DNA of 64,000 bases from Paracoccaceae bacterium (GCA_020637675.1 JACKKD010000002.1:1008332-1072331), one strand, 5' to 3'; shown: positions 44,670 through 54,872, counted from the first letter of the stretch. Translations and numbers: made by a program. Notes: generated by a model not told the origin, from the letters alone.

Positions 44670-47600
44670 TCATCGCTCCGGCATCTGGATGCGGGTGAAG
44701 CGCACGAGCTTTCCCCAGCCCGCGATCCGGCCGGCCAGCGCGCGACCGACGGCTCGATAGATGGTGATGTAGAGAAGCGGCCGGTAGACGAGCCGCTGGA
44801 ACGGCAGCAACAGTGCGAGCGAAAGTTGCTCGCGCCGCTCGAAGCCGAAAGCCACGAGCAGCACGATCAGGTCAATCAGCGGCAGCGCCGTCCATCCGAC
44901 GACAATCAAAAGCGATGCGTCTCCGGCCAGGAGAGGTTCGCCCTGCGCGAGGCTGAAACCGGTCCGGACGAGAGCATTCAGGAAGACCGCATCGGCCACG
45001 GGTGCGAGGAGGCCGAGCAGGATGCCCGTGACCCAGAGATCGGGGATCGAGAAGTAGCCCACACCGCGCGCGGTCTTCGCCGCCCGGCGGTGTTTCCAGG
45101 CCGTCTGCATCATGCCGAAGCTCCAGCGCAGGCGTTGCTTCATGAAGGACGGAAGGCTGTCGGGCGCGTCCGTGACGGAGAAGGCGCGTTCTTCGAAGAC
45201 CACGCGATACCCCGCGCGCTGGACCCCGATCGTGAGATCGGCATCCTCGGTGACCGTTTCGGGCGAATAGAGTCCGACTTTCCGCACCGCCTCGGCGCGC
45301 CATGCGCCGATGGCGCCGGGCACGACGAGCATCGCGTTCAGCCGCTCGGCGGCGCGGCGGTCGATGTTCTGCGCCGTGATGTATTCGAGCGCCTGGAGCC
45401 GCGCGAGAAGGCCCCGGCGATTGCCGACCTTCACGTTTCCGGCAACGGCGCCGACCGTGGCGTCGGTGAAATGGCCCATCAGCAGCTTCACGGCATCGCG
45501 GTGGAGGACCGTGTCGGCGTCCACCGCCACCACAACCTCGGTCTCGACCTCGGCATAGGACGCGTTGAGCGCGCTGCACTTCCCGCCATTCTCCTGCCGG
45601 ATCAGCCGGACCCTCGGGTCACTGGCGAAAGCACGGTCCACGGCCGCCGCCGTCCCGTCGGCCGAACCGTCGTCAACGACGATGACGCGAATGTCGGGAT
45701 AGTCCGACGCAAGGGCCGCCCTGACGCAGTCGACGATGACGAGTTCCTCGTTGAACGCCGGGATGGCGATGGTGACGCTTCCCGCCGACTCCGGCTGCTG
45801 CCAGCGATGCCGCCGCCGAAGGAACGCGAGGGCAAGAACGAAGATAGACCTGGCAACTCCGTAGGCGACCACCGCCCAGAAGACCCAGACAAGGAGCCGG
45901 CCGAGGCCGGCGACGGCAACGAAGGAGGCCCGGTCGAGCGGAGTGAACCGATCCGAAGCGAAGGGCATCACCTCGTCGCGGGACAGGCCGAGAAAGCCCG
46001 AGAGCGGCACGAAGCGGTAACCTTCCGCCCTGAGACGGTCGATCATCAGCGACACGGCCGCGACCGTCGCGGACCTGTCGCCGCCTGCATCGTGCATCAC
46101 GATGACCTGTCCCTGATCCCCCGCAGTCTGCGCCAGGACATAGTCGGCGATCTCGGTCGCGCTCATCCCTTCCCAGTCGCGCGGCACGATGTCCGCGCCG
46201 GCCACCAGATGGCCCTCCGTCTCGACCACCATTTGCTGTGCGGCCTCTTCGGCCGTCAGGGGACCTTCGCTGCGCCCATAGGGCATCCGGAAGAGGTAGG
46301 TCGTCCGTCCGGTGACGCTGGCGAGAAGTCGTTGCAGCGCGTTGAGTTCGAGTTGCGAGCGCTCGGGGCCGAGCGCGTCATCCTCCGGGTGGAAGAACGT
46401 GTGCGAGCCGATCTCGTGGCCCTCGGCCACCATCCGCCGCACGAGGTCGGGAAATTGCACGACGTTGCCGCCGATGACGAAGAAGGTGGCCGTGACATCC
46501 TTGGCCTTGAGCGTGTCGAGGATGTCGGCGGTGAAACTCTGGTCCGGCCCGTCGTCGAAGGTCAGCGCAACGACCTTTCCGGGCGCGTGACCGTAGCGTT
46601 CGACGGTGACGGGGCGGGGAAGGCGGTCATAAATTTCGCCGTTGACGAGGCCCGTTGCCGGGTCCAGGAAGAATCTCCGCTGCCCCGTCACGCCAGATTG
46701 CGCAATCCTGCGGAAGGGCCCGGTTCCCTCGTAGCCGACATAGTCGGGGAAGGACACCGATGCCAGCGCCGCAGCCGCTTGTGTGTCGGGCCCCCGTGTG
46801 ACGAGCGTCCATGCCCCCGGATCTTCAAGCCCGACCGCCCAGAGGGCGACACCGGCGATCCGTCGGTCGCCGAGGGCTTTCAACTGGTTGTGCAGGGATG
46901 CTGCGTCAAGGAACCAGAGCTCCCGCTCGCGGCCGTCTTCGGCCACGTACGTCGCGCGGGTGTTGAGCGATCCAGCGTCCAGTCCGACGGTCGAGGCGTT
47001 CCGGGCAAGGAGCCGCATCGCCTCGGCGAAGGCGAGACCGGTGGGCTCGGCGTCGTCCTCGGCCCACATGACGGCGAAGGAGCCGAGTGCAACGCGCAAC
47101 TTCTCGGGCCCGACCGCGGCCCCGGCGTCATTCAACAGGGTTTCGAACCAGTCCTGCGGGGCGAGCGGGCCGGGCGGTGCCGCGCTTCCGGGTTCGAGGA
47201 ATGCCTGAAGCAGGACCGAATCCACCGCCTGCACCAGCCCGGCGTCACGCCAGAGCGCGCCCCCGGCCTCGGTGACAAGGCAGCTTTTGACACCGGGCGT
47301 CAGCGCCGCCGTCATCTCGCTCAGCAGCGCGCGCAGGCCCGGGATATGTCCTGGCCCGACGTTGAGGGGATAGAGGCAGAGCCCCGCATAGACGTCCGTT
47401 CCGATCTTCGAAGCCAACGCGGAAACAATTCGCCCCCGCGACTCGCGACTGTCGAGTAGGGAGCCACTTCCGGCCGTGAGCGGCGGCAAGGGCAGGAGCG
47501 CGACGAGTTCGATGCCGAGGCCGGGCGAGGCGCGCTTCAGGTCCCGCAGCGCGGCATCCGACCCGGCCTCGCTGCGCCATGTCGCGGTCTCAGCAACGGG

Positions 47601-48029
47601 GTCGATCTCCAGCCATTCCGCGAGAATCGTGTCGAGACCGCCGCAATGCCGCGTAAGCGTCTGCAGTGACCAATCCGGCCAGACCCGCAGGTAGGCCGAC
47701 CTCGTCATCCCGCCCGGATCCGGAAGGAGGGCGGCAGGGTCGATCGGTTCACCGCTGCATTCCTGTGGCGCCGACACCTGTGGCGATGCGGCGACGCCGT
47801 CCGCGTCGAACGTGCCGCGCCGTATCAGCTCCAGCTTCTCGCTTTCTGGAAGAATATCAATGTAATAGATGCCAATGGCGACTGTGCAGAGCCAGGTGAG
47901 CAGAATGAGACCCGACAGTCCGGCGACGATCCTGATAACCCGCGCGCGGCGATGGAGCGGGTCAAGGAAGACGGGACGCCGCTCGTGCGACCTCTTCCGG
48001 GCCGCCTTCTGGTAGTGACCGCCTGCCAT
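44670..48029 (-). CDS. GH18-like/polysaccharide deacetylase/GT2 trimodular membrane protein
   Basis: 1119-residue fusion for exopolysaccharide work. Order: membrane helix (31-57); periplasmic GH18-like domain (about 105-430) in which the expected DxxDxE motif reads YAGLCLYPLN, so it is probably not catalytic; NodB deacetylase (about 485-680) with TFDDGPD (490-496), SHTFFHP (His543, His547), RMPYG and His646; helices (708-737); GT2 synthase (750-975) with DDGSADG, DADT, TEDAD and QRLRW; three or more C-terminal helices. This unites functions split between PgaC and PgaB in poly-N-acetylglucosamine systems. Start 48029 has only a weak ribosome site. Confidence 0.85.
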   Translation of the reverse strand: MAGGHYQKAARKRSHERRPVFLDPLHRRARVIRIVAGLSGLILLTWLCTVAIGIYYIDILPESEKLELIRRGTFDADGVAASPQVSAPQECSGEPIDPAALLPDPGGMTRSAYLRVWPDWSLQTLTRHCGGLDTILAEWLEIDPVAETATWRSEAGSDAALRDLKRASPGLGIELVALLPLPPLTAGSGSLLDSRESRGRIVSALASKIGTDVYAGLCLYPLNVGPGHIPGLRALLSEMTAALTPGVKSCLVTEAGGALWRDAGLVQAVDSVLLQAFLEPGSAAPPGPLAPQDWFETLLNDAGAAVGPEKLRVALGSFAVMWAEDDAEPTGLAFAEAMRLLARNASTVGLDAGSLNTRATYVAEDGRERELWFLDAASLHNQLKALGDRRIAGVALWAVGLEDPGAWTLVTRGPDTQAAAALASVSFPDYVGYEGTGPFRRIAQSGVTGQRRFFLDPATGLVNGEIYDRLPRPVTVERYGHAPGKVVALTFDDGPDQSFTADILDTLKAKDVTATFFVIGGNVVQFPDLVRRMVAEGHEIGSHTFFHPEDDALGPERSQLELNALQRLLASVTGRTTYLFRMPYGRSEGPLTAEEAAQQMVVETEGHLVAGADIVPRDWEGMSATEIADYVLAQTAGDQGQVIVMHDAGGDRSATVAAVSLMIDRLRAEGYRFVPLSGFLGLSRDEVMPFASDRFTPLDRASFVAVAGLGRLLVWVFWAVVAYGVARSIFVLALAFLRRRHRWQQPESAGSVTIAIPAFNEELVIVDCVRAALASDYPDIRVIVVDDGSADGTAAAVDRAFASDPRVRLIRQENGGKCSALNASYAEVETEVVVAVDADTVLHRDAVKLLMGHFTDATVGAVAGNVKVGNRRGLLARLQALEYITAQNIDRRAAERLNAMLVVPGAIGAWRAEAVRKVGLYSPETVTEDADLTIGVQRAGYRVVFEERAFSVTDAPDSLPSFMKQRLRWSFGMMQTAWKHRRAAKTARGVGYFSIPDLWVTGILLGLLAPVADAVFLNALVRTGFSLAQGEPLLAGDASLLIVVGWTALPLIDLIVLLVAFGFERREQLSLALLLPFQRLVYRPLLYITIYRAVGRALAGRIAGWGKLVRFTRIQMPER

Positions 48030-48191
48030 CTTCGTTCCCGACGACCGCGCGCGCGGTCGCATTCGCCGCCGTGCGCTCCGGTCCGCACTGCTATAGACTC
48101 CGTTCTCCAAGGGAAACCATGGAATTGAGCCAATCCTGTGGCGCTTGAGTTGAGACGGGCCGTTGCGGGAGCGGTGGCCTGGGGAGAGTGG

Positions 48192-50723
48192 ATGAACGTC
48201 GACCGAAGAACAGTCCTGCGGCTCCTCGCGCCCGCGATCCTGCTTCCCCCGCTGCCGTTTCCGGGCAATGCCCAAGAGCCGAGCGATGCGCTTTTCATCG
48301 CCATCGAAGGCGTTCACCCGTCGACGCCGGCCGACCGCTTCCAGGCCTTTGTGGGACCCTTCCTGGAGGCTGGGATTCCGTTTGGCCTCGTTCCCGATAT
48401 GTCCGCATGGTCGGAGCCGGCCATTGCCGACGTCCTGCGGCAGACCATTGCCGAAGCGCCCGACCTGGTGGAGCCGGTCCTGTCCCTTCCCGGGGTCCAC
48501 GCGCTTCCGACGTACTTCCAGCGCCGGGCGGCCAGCGATGCGATCGCTCTGATGCGCGGCCTTGCGGGCGGCAGTCCGGCCGCAACCGTCGCGTCGCCGA
48601 TAACGATCGCCACCGACGGACCAGCCGTCGCGAATTTCGACGCGCTCCGCTGCCTTGGCATCCGCAACGTGCTCTCGTTCTCGCCGGCGCAGTCCGTGTC
48701 GTCCGCCGGATGCGCCGAACGGACCGTCTGCCTGCGCGGTGGCCGGCGGCTGGACGTCGCTGGCCTCGCCGATCCGACCCCCTGGGTCGAGGCGGCCTTC
48801 GCCCGGCCGGGTTGGGTGCAGCTTGCCCCGTCCCTGTCCGGCATCGAGCGTGTGCCGTTGCACGAGGTGCGGTTGCGCGCGCTGCGGATCAGCGATGCCA
48901 TCGGGCGCGAAATCGCCGGGGGCCGACGGTTCGTCGCGCTTCCGCGCGAGCATGCGCGGTGGTTCGGGGCAGACCAGTTGCGCCTCGTCGCGGTCCGGAT
49001 CGATCGCGGAACCGATGCGTCTTCGGCCGGAATGGCCACGCTGGAGGCGGAACTGCGCACCCGTGGCATCGATGTGACCCTGGCCGCGCCGATGACCGCG
49101 GAAGGCGCGGGGGATCGACCCGATCCGGGCTGCGCGGTCCTTGCCGCTGCCGGGTCGGACACGCCGGAGCCCTCCGCCATGACCCTGCCTGCCGAGGTGC
49201 GCTGTGTGGCGTTGCAGGCTGCGGCCGACAGAATGCCCGGCTGGCTGGAGAGGGCCGCCGATCTCGTGCTCCTGCCAGGGGGTGCCCCCGCCTTCGACGG
49301 ACGCGGGCCCTTGATCCGTGGCGAGACGAGGATTTCGCAGGCGGCCGGACTGCTCGCCGAACGGGCGTGGATGCGTGACGCCGTCCTCGTCATCTCTCCC
49401 GCGGACTACGCGACGGTGCAGGCGCGGCAGGCGACACTCGATACGCTGCAGCGTCTCCAGCGCGATCCCGGGACGCGGCTCGTCGACATCCCGACCTTCT
49501 ATCGGGCGAGCGTTTCGCCCGACCCGGTGTTCGGTCTTCTGCGTGAAACCTATCGCCACCGGCCCGGCACGAGCGATCCCGACGCTCTGTCCGCAGACGA
49601 GATGCTGGCCGATGCCCGTCAGGCCTGGACCTACTTCGAACGCTTTTCGGTTCCGGCCTCCGGGCTCTGCATCGATACCGCGGACGTGCAGGAGGACGGG
49701 GTCTGGCTGCACAGTGAAATGACGATGTGGGACCTCGGCAGCCTGATCGCCGCCGTCATGGCCGCGCATGAACTGGGACTGATCTCGGACATGGATTTCG
49801 TGATCCGGTCGGAGCTTCTCGTCCGCGCCCTTCCGGTCGTTCGCGTCGGGGAGTGGCGCCTTCCGGCAGAAGTCATCTCCTCGACGACTGGCGCCCCCCT
49901 GTCAGAGGATTTCAACGCCTGCGACACCGGTCGGCTGCTGAGCGTGCTGCACACGCTCGACGCATATCCGCTGACGCGCGGAATCGCCGAACAGAAGATC
50001 GCCGGCTGGGACCTCGCCGCGGTGGTCAGGGACGGCCATGTCCATTCTGTCGTGAAGGGGCGGCTGGTGGACCGCTTCCGCTCGCACTGTGCCCACTACA
50101 CGGCCCGCGCGTTCCGGGATCGCGGCATCGATGCGGCATCGCCTTACGAGGTGCCGGGGATGGCGGCGGGCACCGACCACGACATGCGCCTTCTGCTGGC
50201 GCTCGTCGGACTCGGTCCGCTCGGCGCCGAACCGCTTCTTCTGGAGGCCCTCGAGATGGGCCTCTCCGAACCCTCGGACTTTCTCGCCGACGTGCTCTTT
50301 GCGGCGCAATCGCGCGAGTACGAAAGCTCCGGCAGGCTCGTCTGCCTGTCGGAGGCGCCGATCAACCGCGAACCGTGGTTTACCTATCAGGGCCTGAACG
50401 TCGCTTCGTCCGAGGACCGCTGGATGGTGAGCGCCGCATCCGCCGATGGCCGGTTCAACACGCCGGCCTTCCGGGCCGAGACGCTGATGGTCAACACGAA
50501 GGCGGCCTACCTCTGGGTCGCGGCGAGACCCTCCGCCCATGCCACCCTGCTCGCCCGGCATGTGCGCAATCGCGCGCGGATCGAGGGCATGGGCTTCTCT
50601 CCCGGCGTCTTCGCGGCCAGCGGGAAGGGCATGCCGGGCTACGCGGATGTCAACACGAACGCCATCATCCTTCAGGCGATCGCCTACATCCTTCGCGGGC
50701 GCAGGTCGCCGGCACCCCCCTGA
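48192..50723 (+). CDS. DUF3131 protein with Tat-like signal
   Basis: 843-residue exported protein. The start MNVDRRTVLRLLAPAILLPP carries twin arginines before a hydrophobic stretch and A-x-A-like cleavage, so Tat export is likely. Residues about 30-480 show a strand-helix pattern reminiscent of deacetylase-like barrels (ALFIAIEGVHP, FGLVPD). The C-terminal 350 residues are DUF3131 (ADARQAWTYFERFSVPASGL to the end), often found with polysaccharide genes. ATG 48192 follows GGGGAGAG. It is divergent from the GT2 fusion across 162 bases, suggesting shared control. Confidence 0.75.
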   Translation: MNVDRRTVLRLLAPAILLPPLPFPGNAQEPSDALFIAIEGVHPSTPADRFQAFVGPFLEAGIPFGLVPDMSAWSEPAIADVLRQTIAEAPDLVEPVLSLPGVHALPTYFQRRAASDAIALMRGLAGGSPAATVASPITIATDGPAVANFDALRCLGIRNVLSFSPAQSVSSAGCAERTVCLRGGRRLDVAGLADPTPWVEAAFARPGWVQLAPSLSGIERVPLHEVRLRALRISDAIGREIAGGRRFVALPREHARWFGADQLRLVAVRIDRGTDASSAGMATLEAELRTRGIDVTLAAPMTAEGAGDRPDPGCAVLAAAGSDTPEPSAMTLPAEVRCVALQAAADRMPGWLERAADLVLLPGGAPAFDGRGPLIRGETRISQAAGLLAERAWMRDAVLVISPADYATVQARQATLDTLQRLQRDPGTRLVDIPTFYRASVSPDPVFGLLRETYRHRPGTSDPDALSADEMLADARQAWTYFERFSVPASGLCIDTADVQEDGVWLHSEMTMWDLGSLIAAVMAAHELGLISDMDFVIRSELLVRALPVVRVGEWRLPAEVISSTTGAPLSEDFNACDTGRLLSVLHTLDAYPLTRGIAEQKIAGWDLAAVVRDGHVHSVVKGRLVDRFRSHCAHYTARAFRDRGIDAASPYEVPGMAAGTDHDMRLLLALVGLGPLGAEPLLLEALEMGLSEPSDFLADVLFAAQSREYESSGRLVCLSEAPINREPWFTYQGLNVASSEDRWMVSAASADGRFNTPAFRAETLMVNTKAAYLWVAARPSAHATLLARHVRNRARIEGMGFSPGVFAASGKGMPGYADVNTNAIILQAIAYILRGRRSPAPP

Positions 50724-50759
50724 CCTCCGCCGCCCCCTCCGCCCCCGACCGATCCGAAA

Positions 50760-50826
50760 TTGAACCTGTCAGGCACCTACGGAAATGACACGCTTACCGG
50801 GGGCAACAACGATGACGATCAGTGCC
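50760..50826 (+). pseudogene. RTX-like coding scrap
   Basis: In one frame this reads NLSGTYGNDTLTGGNNDDDQ, the look of the GGxGNDxLx calcium-binding repeat that opens many type I-secreted proteins. There is no ATG, only a TTG, and the frame runs into the tRNA-Ser gene. It is probably a remnant at the 3' side of the tRNA. Confidence 0.5.
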
Positions 50827-50859
50827 AGCTACACCACTCCAAGGGGCACTATCAAATAG

Positions 50860-50949
<90 letters not shown>

Positions 50950-51156
50950 GTGCCTGCGGTCGTCGTGGGGGCGGGATTTATCTGCAGGCGCCGGGCAGTG
51001 CAACACGTTTTTTCTTCGCCCTCCGTCCTGAGGTCTCGGGCGCGAGGCGGGACGGGTAGCGGCGGCGATCCGCGCGGCGGGGGAGAATCTTCGCCTGCCG
51101 CTTGGCAGTCTCCGGCCGGGGCATTACCTCTTGTCCATCGATCAGGAGGATCCGCC

Positions 51157-51990
51157 ATGTTCGCCCGAATCCTTGCTCCGGCCGCGCTCGCGCTTTCGCT
51201 GGGCGCCGGTGCTGCGGAGGCGGCAGAGGGCGATCTCGCGCGGCTCGAAACGGCGCTTCGCATCGGCGAGGTCTTCGCTGTCATGAGCGAGGAAGGACTT
51301 GCCTACGGCAGCGAGATCGAGGCCGACATGTTCCCGGGCGCGGGAGGTCCGGCCTGGCAGAGGGCAGTGGCCGGCATCTACGCGGTGGACCGGATGGCGC
51401 CGATCTTCATCGACGGCTTCGAGGCGGAGCTTGCCGCGTCGGATGCCGACGTGCCGGCAATGGTGGCCTTCTTTGAAACCCCGCTCGGACAGAAGGTCAC
51501 GACGCTGGAGATTTCCGGCCGTCGCGCCCTTCTTGACCAGGCTGTCGAGGACGCCAGCCGTCTGAAGTACGAGGAACTCGCCGCGGCGGGCGACGCGAAG
51601 ACCGGCCTCATCGACGAGTTCGTCGATGTGAACGATCTTGTGGAGGCCAACGTCGTGGGCGCGATGAACGCGAACTACGCCTTCTACCAGGGCCTCGGTG
51701 ACGCCGGCCTGCTCAAGGACGGGCTGACCGAGGACCAGATCATCGCCGAGATATGGGGCCAGGAGGAGTCGATACGCGCGGAAACCGACCTCTGGATCCG
51801 CTCCTACCTCGTCATGGCCTACGCGCCGCTGACGGAGGCCGAGATCCGCGACTACATCGCGTTTTCCCGGACGCAGGCGGGCCGGGAATTGAACCGGGCG
51901 CTCTTTGCCGGCTTCGATGCCGCCTTCACCGATGTCTCGCGCCAGCTCGGCCGTGCCGCGGGCGGCGTGATGGCGGGGCAGGACCTCTGA
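51157..51990 (+). CDS. DUF2059 exported protein
   Basis: 277-residue secreted protein. Signal peptide MFARILAPAALALSLGAGAAEA; the rest is helical with a DUF2059 pattern (MVAFFETPLGQKVTTLEISGR and a second similar block, YIAFSRTQAGRELNRALFAGF). These two blocks look like an internal repeat. ATG 51157 follows AGGAGG. No catalytic motif; function unknown. Confidence 0.78.
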   Translation: MFARILAPAALALSLGAGAAEAAEGDLARLETALRIGEVFAVMSEEGLAYGSEIEADMFPGAGGPAWQRAVAGIYAVDRMAPIFIDGFEAELAASDADVPAMVAFFETPLGQKVTTLEISGRRALLDQAVEDASRLKYEELAAAGDAKTGLIDEFVDVNDLVEANVVGAMNANYAFYQGLGDAGLLKDGLTEDQIIAEIWGQEESIRAETDLWIRSYLVMAYAPLTEAEIRDYIAFSRTQAGRELNRALFAGFDAAFTDVSRQLGRAAGGVMAGQDL

Positions 51991-52064
51991 CCCGGCCCGG
52001 CTGGTCCCGCCACCGCCCTTGTTTCGCCCTTTCCATCCGCTAGCATCCACCGGGACGAGCGGGG

Positions 52065-53309
52065 ATGCGCGCCAGCATGACAGGCAGGACAGACAGGGTC
52101 GAACGGCGCCGGGTGTTCTACATTCCCGGCTACGATCCGTTTCCTCCGCGCCGCTATCGTGAGCTCTACCGCAAGGAGGGCGCCGAGCAGGCGCGGATCA
52201 GCGGCTATGATCTGGACCTTCGCGCCAGCGGACCCACAGGGTGGCAGGTCGGCTTCGCGGGCGACGGCGCGCGCGTCGAGACCGGGTTCGAGGTGCTGAC
52301 CTGGTCCGACATCGTGACCGCCTCGATGGGGCGGGGCATCGCCGCGACCTATGGCCAGCTTGTCCGCACGGCCTGGATCTATCTCGCATCCGGGGCGCTC
52401 TTCCGGCTGGCCCGTCTCAGGAAGGGGCCGACGATTGCCGCGCTATATCCGGTCGCGTTCCTCCTCCTGCAGGCGGCGCTGGCGCTGGCGGCCGGCTGGG
52501 GCGTCTTCGCACTCCTGTCGCGGGCGGGGGGCACGCTCTGGCCCGGCGCGCCGGCGGCGGTGCCGGCGGTCGTCGGGCTCGTGCCCGGGGCTGCGGCGGC
52601 GATCGTGCTCCTGCGCTGGTTCCGCCGGCACGACAACCGCATCTACGCCTGGTACCTCATGCACGACTACGCCTTCACCGCGAGCGCCGGCGGTGCCGTG
52701 CCGCCGCCGTTGCGGCCGCGGCTCGCGGCCTTTGCCGACCGGATCGCGGCCGCGTTCTGCGAGGACTGGGACGAGGTGCTGGTCGTCGGCCATTCCTCGG
52801 GCGCACATCTCGCCGTCACGATACTCGCCGATCTGATCCGGTCGGGCAGGGTGCGAGAGGGGGGGGCGGCGCTCGGCTTCCTCTCGCTGGGGCAGGTGGT
52901 GCCGATGGTGTCCTTCCTGCCCGGCGCCGGGGATCTCCGCGGAGACCTCGCGTTTCTCTCGTCGCGGCAGGAACTTGCCTGGATCGACGTGACCGCCCCG
53001 GGCGACGGCTGCGCCTATGCGCTCTGCGATCCGGTGGCGGTCTCCGGCGTCGCGCCGCCGGACAAGCGCTGGCCGCTCGTCGTATCGGCCGCCTTCACGC
53101 GGACCCTGAGCCCGGAGCGCTGGCAGGCGCTCCGCTGGCGGTTCTTCCGCCTGCACTTCCAGTATCTCTGCGCCTTCGACCGGCCGGGGGACTACGACTA
53201 CTTCCGCATCACCGCGGGGCCCCTCACGCTCGCGGCGCGCTACCGGGGCCGGGCGCCCTCGCAAAGCCGCATCGAGACGCCGCTCAATCCCCACGGGCAG
53301 GCCGCATGA
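52065..53309 (+). CDS. Membrane-anchored alpha/beta-hydrolase-like protein
   Basis: 414-residue protein. The N-terminal part (VFYIPGYDPFPPRRYRELYRKEGAEQARISGYDL) resembles the start of an alpha/beta hydrolase; two hydrophobic helices lie at about 125-150 and 160-185; then VLVVGHSSGAHLAVTIL is a G-x-S-x-G nucleophile elbow. Orthologues occur in Rhodobacterales without a known role. An in-frame ATG at 52077 is an alternative start. Its stop overlaps the P450 start (ATGA), so the two may work together on a lipid-like substrate. Confidence 0.65.
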   Translation: MRASMTGRTDRVERRRVFYIPGYDPFPPRRYRELYRKEGAEQARISGYDLDLRASGPTGWQVGFAGDGARVETGFEVLTWSDIVTASMGRGIAATYGQLVRTAWIYLASGALFRLARLRKGPTIAALYPVAFLLLQAALALAAGWGVFALLSRAGGTLWPGAPAAVPAVVGLVPGAAAAIVLLRWFRRHDNRIYAWYLMHDYAFTASAGGAVPPPLRPRLAAFADRIAAAFCEDWDEVLVVGHSSGAHLAVTILADLIRSGRVREGGAALGFLSLGQVVPMVSFLPGAGDLRGDLAFLSSRQELAWIDVTAPGDGCAYALCDPVAVSGVAPPDKRWPLVVSAAFTRTLSPERWQALRWRFFRLHFQYLCAFDRPGDYDYFRITAGPLTLAARYRGRAPSQSRIETPLNPHGQAA

Positions 53310-54703
53310 TCCCGCCCAAGCCCGCCCCGCGGCCCGACAGGGTGACGCTCTGGCGCTATCTCAGGCTCTTTCGTGACGATATCCTCTCGGCCCAGCCCGC
53401 GCGGCTCTACCGTGCCTGGATGGCGGAGTTCCGGACGCCGTTCTTCCGCTCCTACCTCTGCAACGATCCCGCGCTGGTCGATCTGGTGCTGAAGGGCCGG
53501 CCGATGGACTTTCCGAAGTCCGGCCGCATCCGCGAGGGGCTGAAGCCGCTTCTGGGCGACAGCGTCTTCATCACGAACGGCGAGACCTGGGCGCGCCAGC
53601 GGCGGATCATCGATCCCGCCTTCGAAGGCGGGCGGCTGCGCGAGGCCTTTGCCGCCATGTGGGCGGCCGGGCAGGCCGCCGTGGCCCGGATAGACGTGAA
53701 GACAGGTCCGCAACCTGTCGAGATCGAAGAGGAAATGTCGCATGTGGCGGCGGACGTGATCTTCCGCACGCTGTTTTCCATTCCGATAGAGGATACGACC
53801 GCTTCGGCCGTCTTCTCCGAGTTCCGCGCGCATCAGCGCGCCGCCCCGGTCGTCAATCTCGGTGCGCTGATGCCGCTGCCGGGCTGGGTGCCACGCTTCC
53901 ACCGGCGCGAGACCAGGGCGACGGCCGGGCGGATTCGCGCGCTCATCGCCGGGCTGACCGAAGGGCGCGCGGCCGAGATCGCGGCGGGGACCGCGCCCGA
54001 CGATCTGGCGACCAAGATCATGACGACGCCCGATCCGGAGACCGGGGCCCGCTTTTCGACCAGGGAGATGGTCGATCAGGTCGCGATCTTCTTCCTTGCC
54101 GGACACGAGACCTCGGCCTCGGCCCTTGGCTGGTCGATCTACCTCCTCTCGCTCTTTCCCGATTGGCAGGACCGTGTCGCGGCGGAAGCAGCGCAGGCGC
54201 TTCCGGACGGCGCGGACTTCGCTGTCCTCGGCCGGCTGAAGCTCGCCCGGGCCGTCTTCCGCGAAGCGATGCGGCTCTATCCGCCCGTGCCGATGTTCGT
54301 GCGCGAGGCGCGGACGGCGGAGACGTTCCGCGGCCGCGCTCTCATCCCCGGCGCTCAGGTGGTCATCAGCCCCTGGCACCTGCACCGGCACGAGCGTCTC
54401 TGGGACAACCCGGACGGGTTCGATCCGGGGCGGTGGGAGACGGAGAACGGCCGCGCCTGCCAACGCCAGGCCTATATCCCGTTCTCGGCCGGGCCGCGCG
54501 TCTGTCCGGGCGCCGGCTTTGCCATGGCGGAGGGTCCTCTGATCCTCGCGCTCCTCCTCCGCGCCTTCCGGTTCGAGCCGGCGGAGGGCCCGCCGGTGGT
54601 GCCGGTGGCGCAGCTGACGGTGCGCTCGCGCGATGGAATCCGGCTTCGGATCACGCCGCGTGACGCTACGTCATCCGACGTGATCGGGATGAAACAAATC
54701 TGA
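53306..54703 (+). CDS. Cytochrome P450
   Basis: 465-residue haem monooxygenase. I-helix AGHETSA (oxygen activation), K-helix EAMR (ExxR), and the haem loop FSAGPRVCPGAGFA with the thiolate Cys. There is no N-terminal membrane anchor. Sequence style (LRLFRDDILSAQPARLYRAWMAEF) is closest to bacterial CYP families acting on fatty acids or terpenoids. No ferredoxin gene is adjacent. Translationally coupled to the hydrolase-like gene. Confidence 0.92.
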   Translation: MIPPKPAPRPDRVTLWRYLRLFRDDILSAQPARLYRAWMAEFRTPFFRSYLCNDPALVDLVLKGRPMDFPKSGRIREGLKPLLGDSVFITNGETWARQRRIIDPAFEGGRLREAFAAMWAAGQAAVARIDVKTGPQPVEIEEEMSHVAADVIFRTLFSIPIEDTTASAVFSEFRAHQRAAPVVNLGALMPLPGWVPRFHRRETRATAGRIRALIAGLTEGRAAEIAAGTAPDDLATKIMTTPDPETGARFSTREMVDQVAIFFLAGHETSASALGWSIYLLSLFPDWQDRVAAEAAQALPDGADFAVLGRLKLARAVFREAMRLYPPVPMFVREARTAETFRGRALIPGAQVVISPWHLHRHERLWDNPDGFDPGRWETENGRACQRQAYIPFSAGPRVCPGAGFAMAEGPLILALLLRAFRFEPAEGPPVVPVAQLTVRSRDGIRLRITPRDATSSDVIGMKQI

Positions 54704-54797
54704 AACGCAACCTTGAATTGATCGTTGGGGAAAAAACGGTGCATTTTCACATGGTCGGGGAATGATTCGTTCCCGATAGTAAACAGTGTTCGGCCGG

Positions 54798-54847
54798 AAC
54801 CTGCTCATTCGGCCAGAGTTCGACGACCGGCTGAAACCTGCTCATTC
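54798..54847 (+). repeat. 13-bp direct repeat pair
   Basis: AACCTGCTCATTC occurs at 54798-54810 and 54835-54847, 37 bases apart, just before the small ORF at 54873. It could be a regulator's paired site; two more bases around each copy are also shared in part. Confidence 0.55.
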
Positions 54848-54872
54848 AGCTGTGACTTGCTTGGGGGATGCC

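Noticed and set aside
44826..47459. Plus-strand open frame of 877 codons opposite the GT2 fusion
   Set aside because: Shadow frame; the minus-strand gene has clear deacetylase and GT2 motifs along its length.
48030..49769. N-terminal extension of the GT2 fusion to 1699 codons
   Set aside because: The extra part lies antisense to the DUF3131 gene and has no domain; the start at 48029 precedes the membrane helix.
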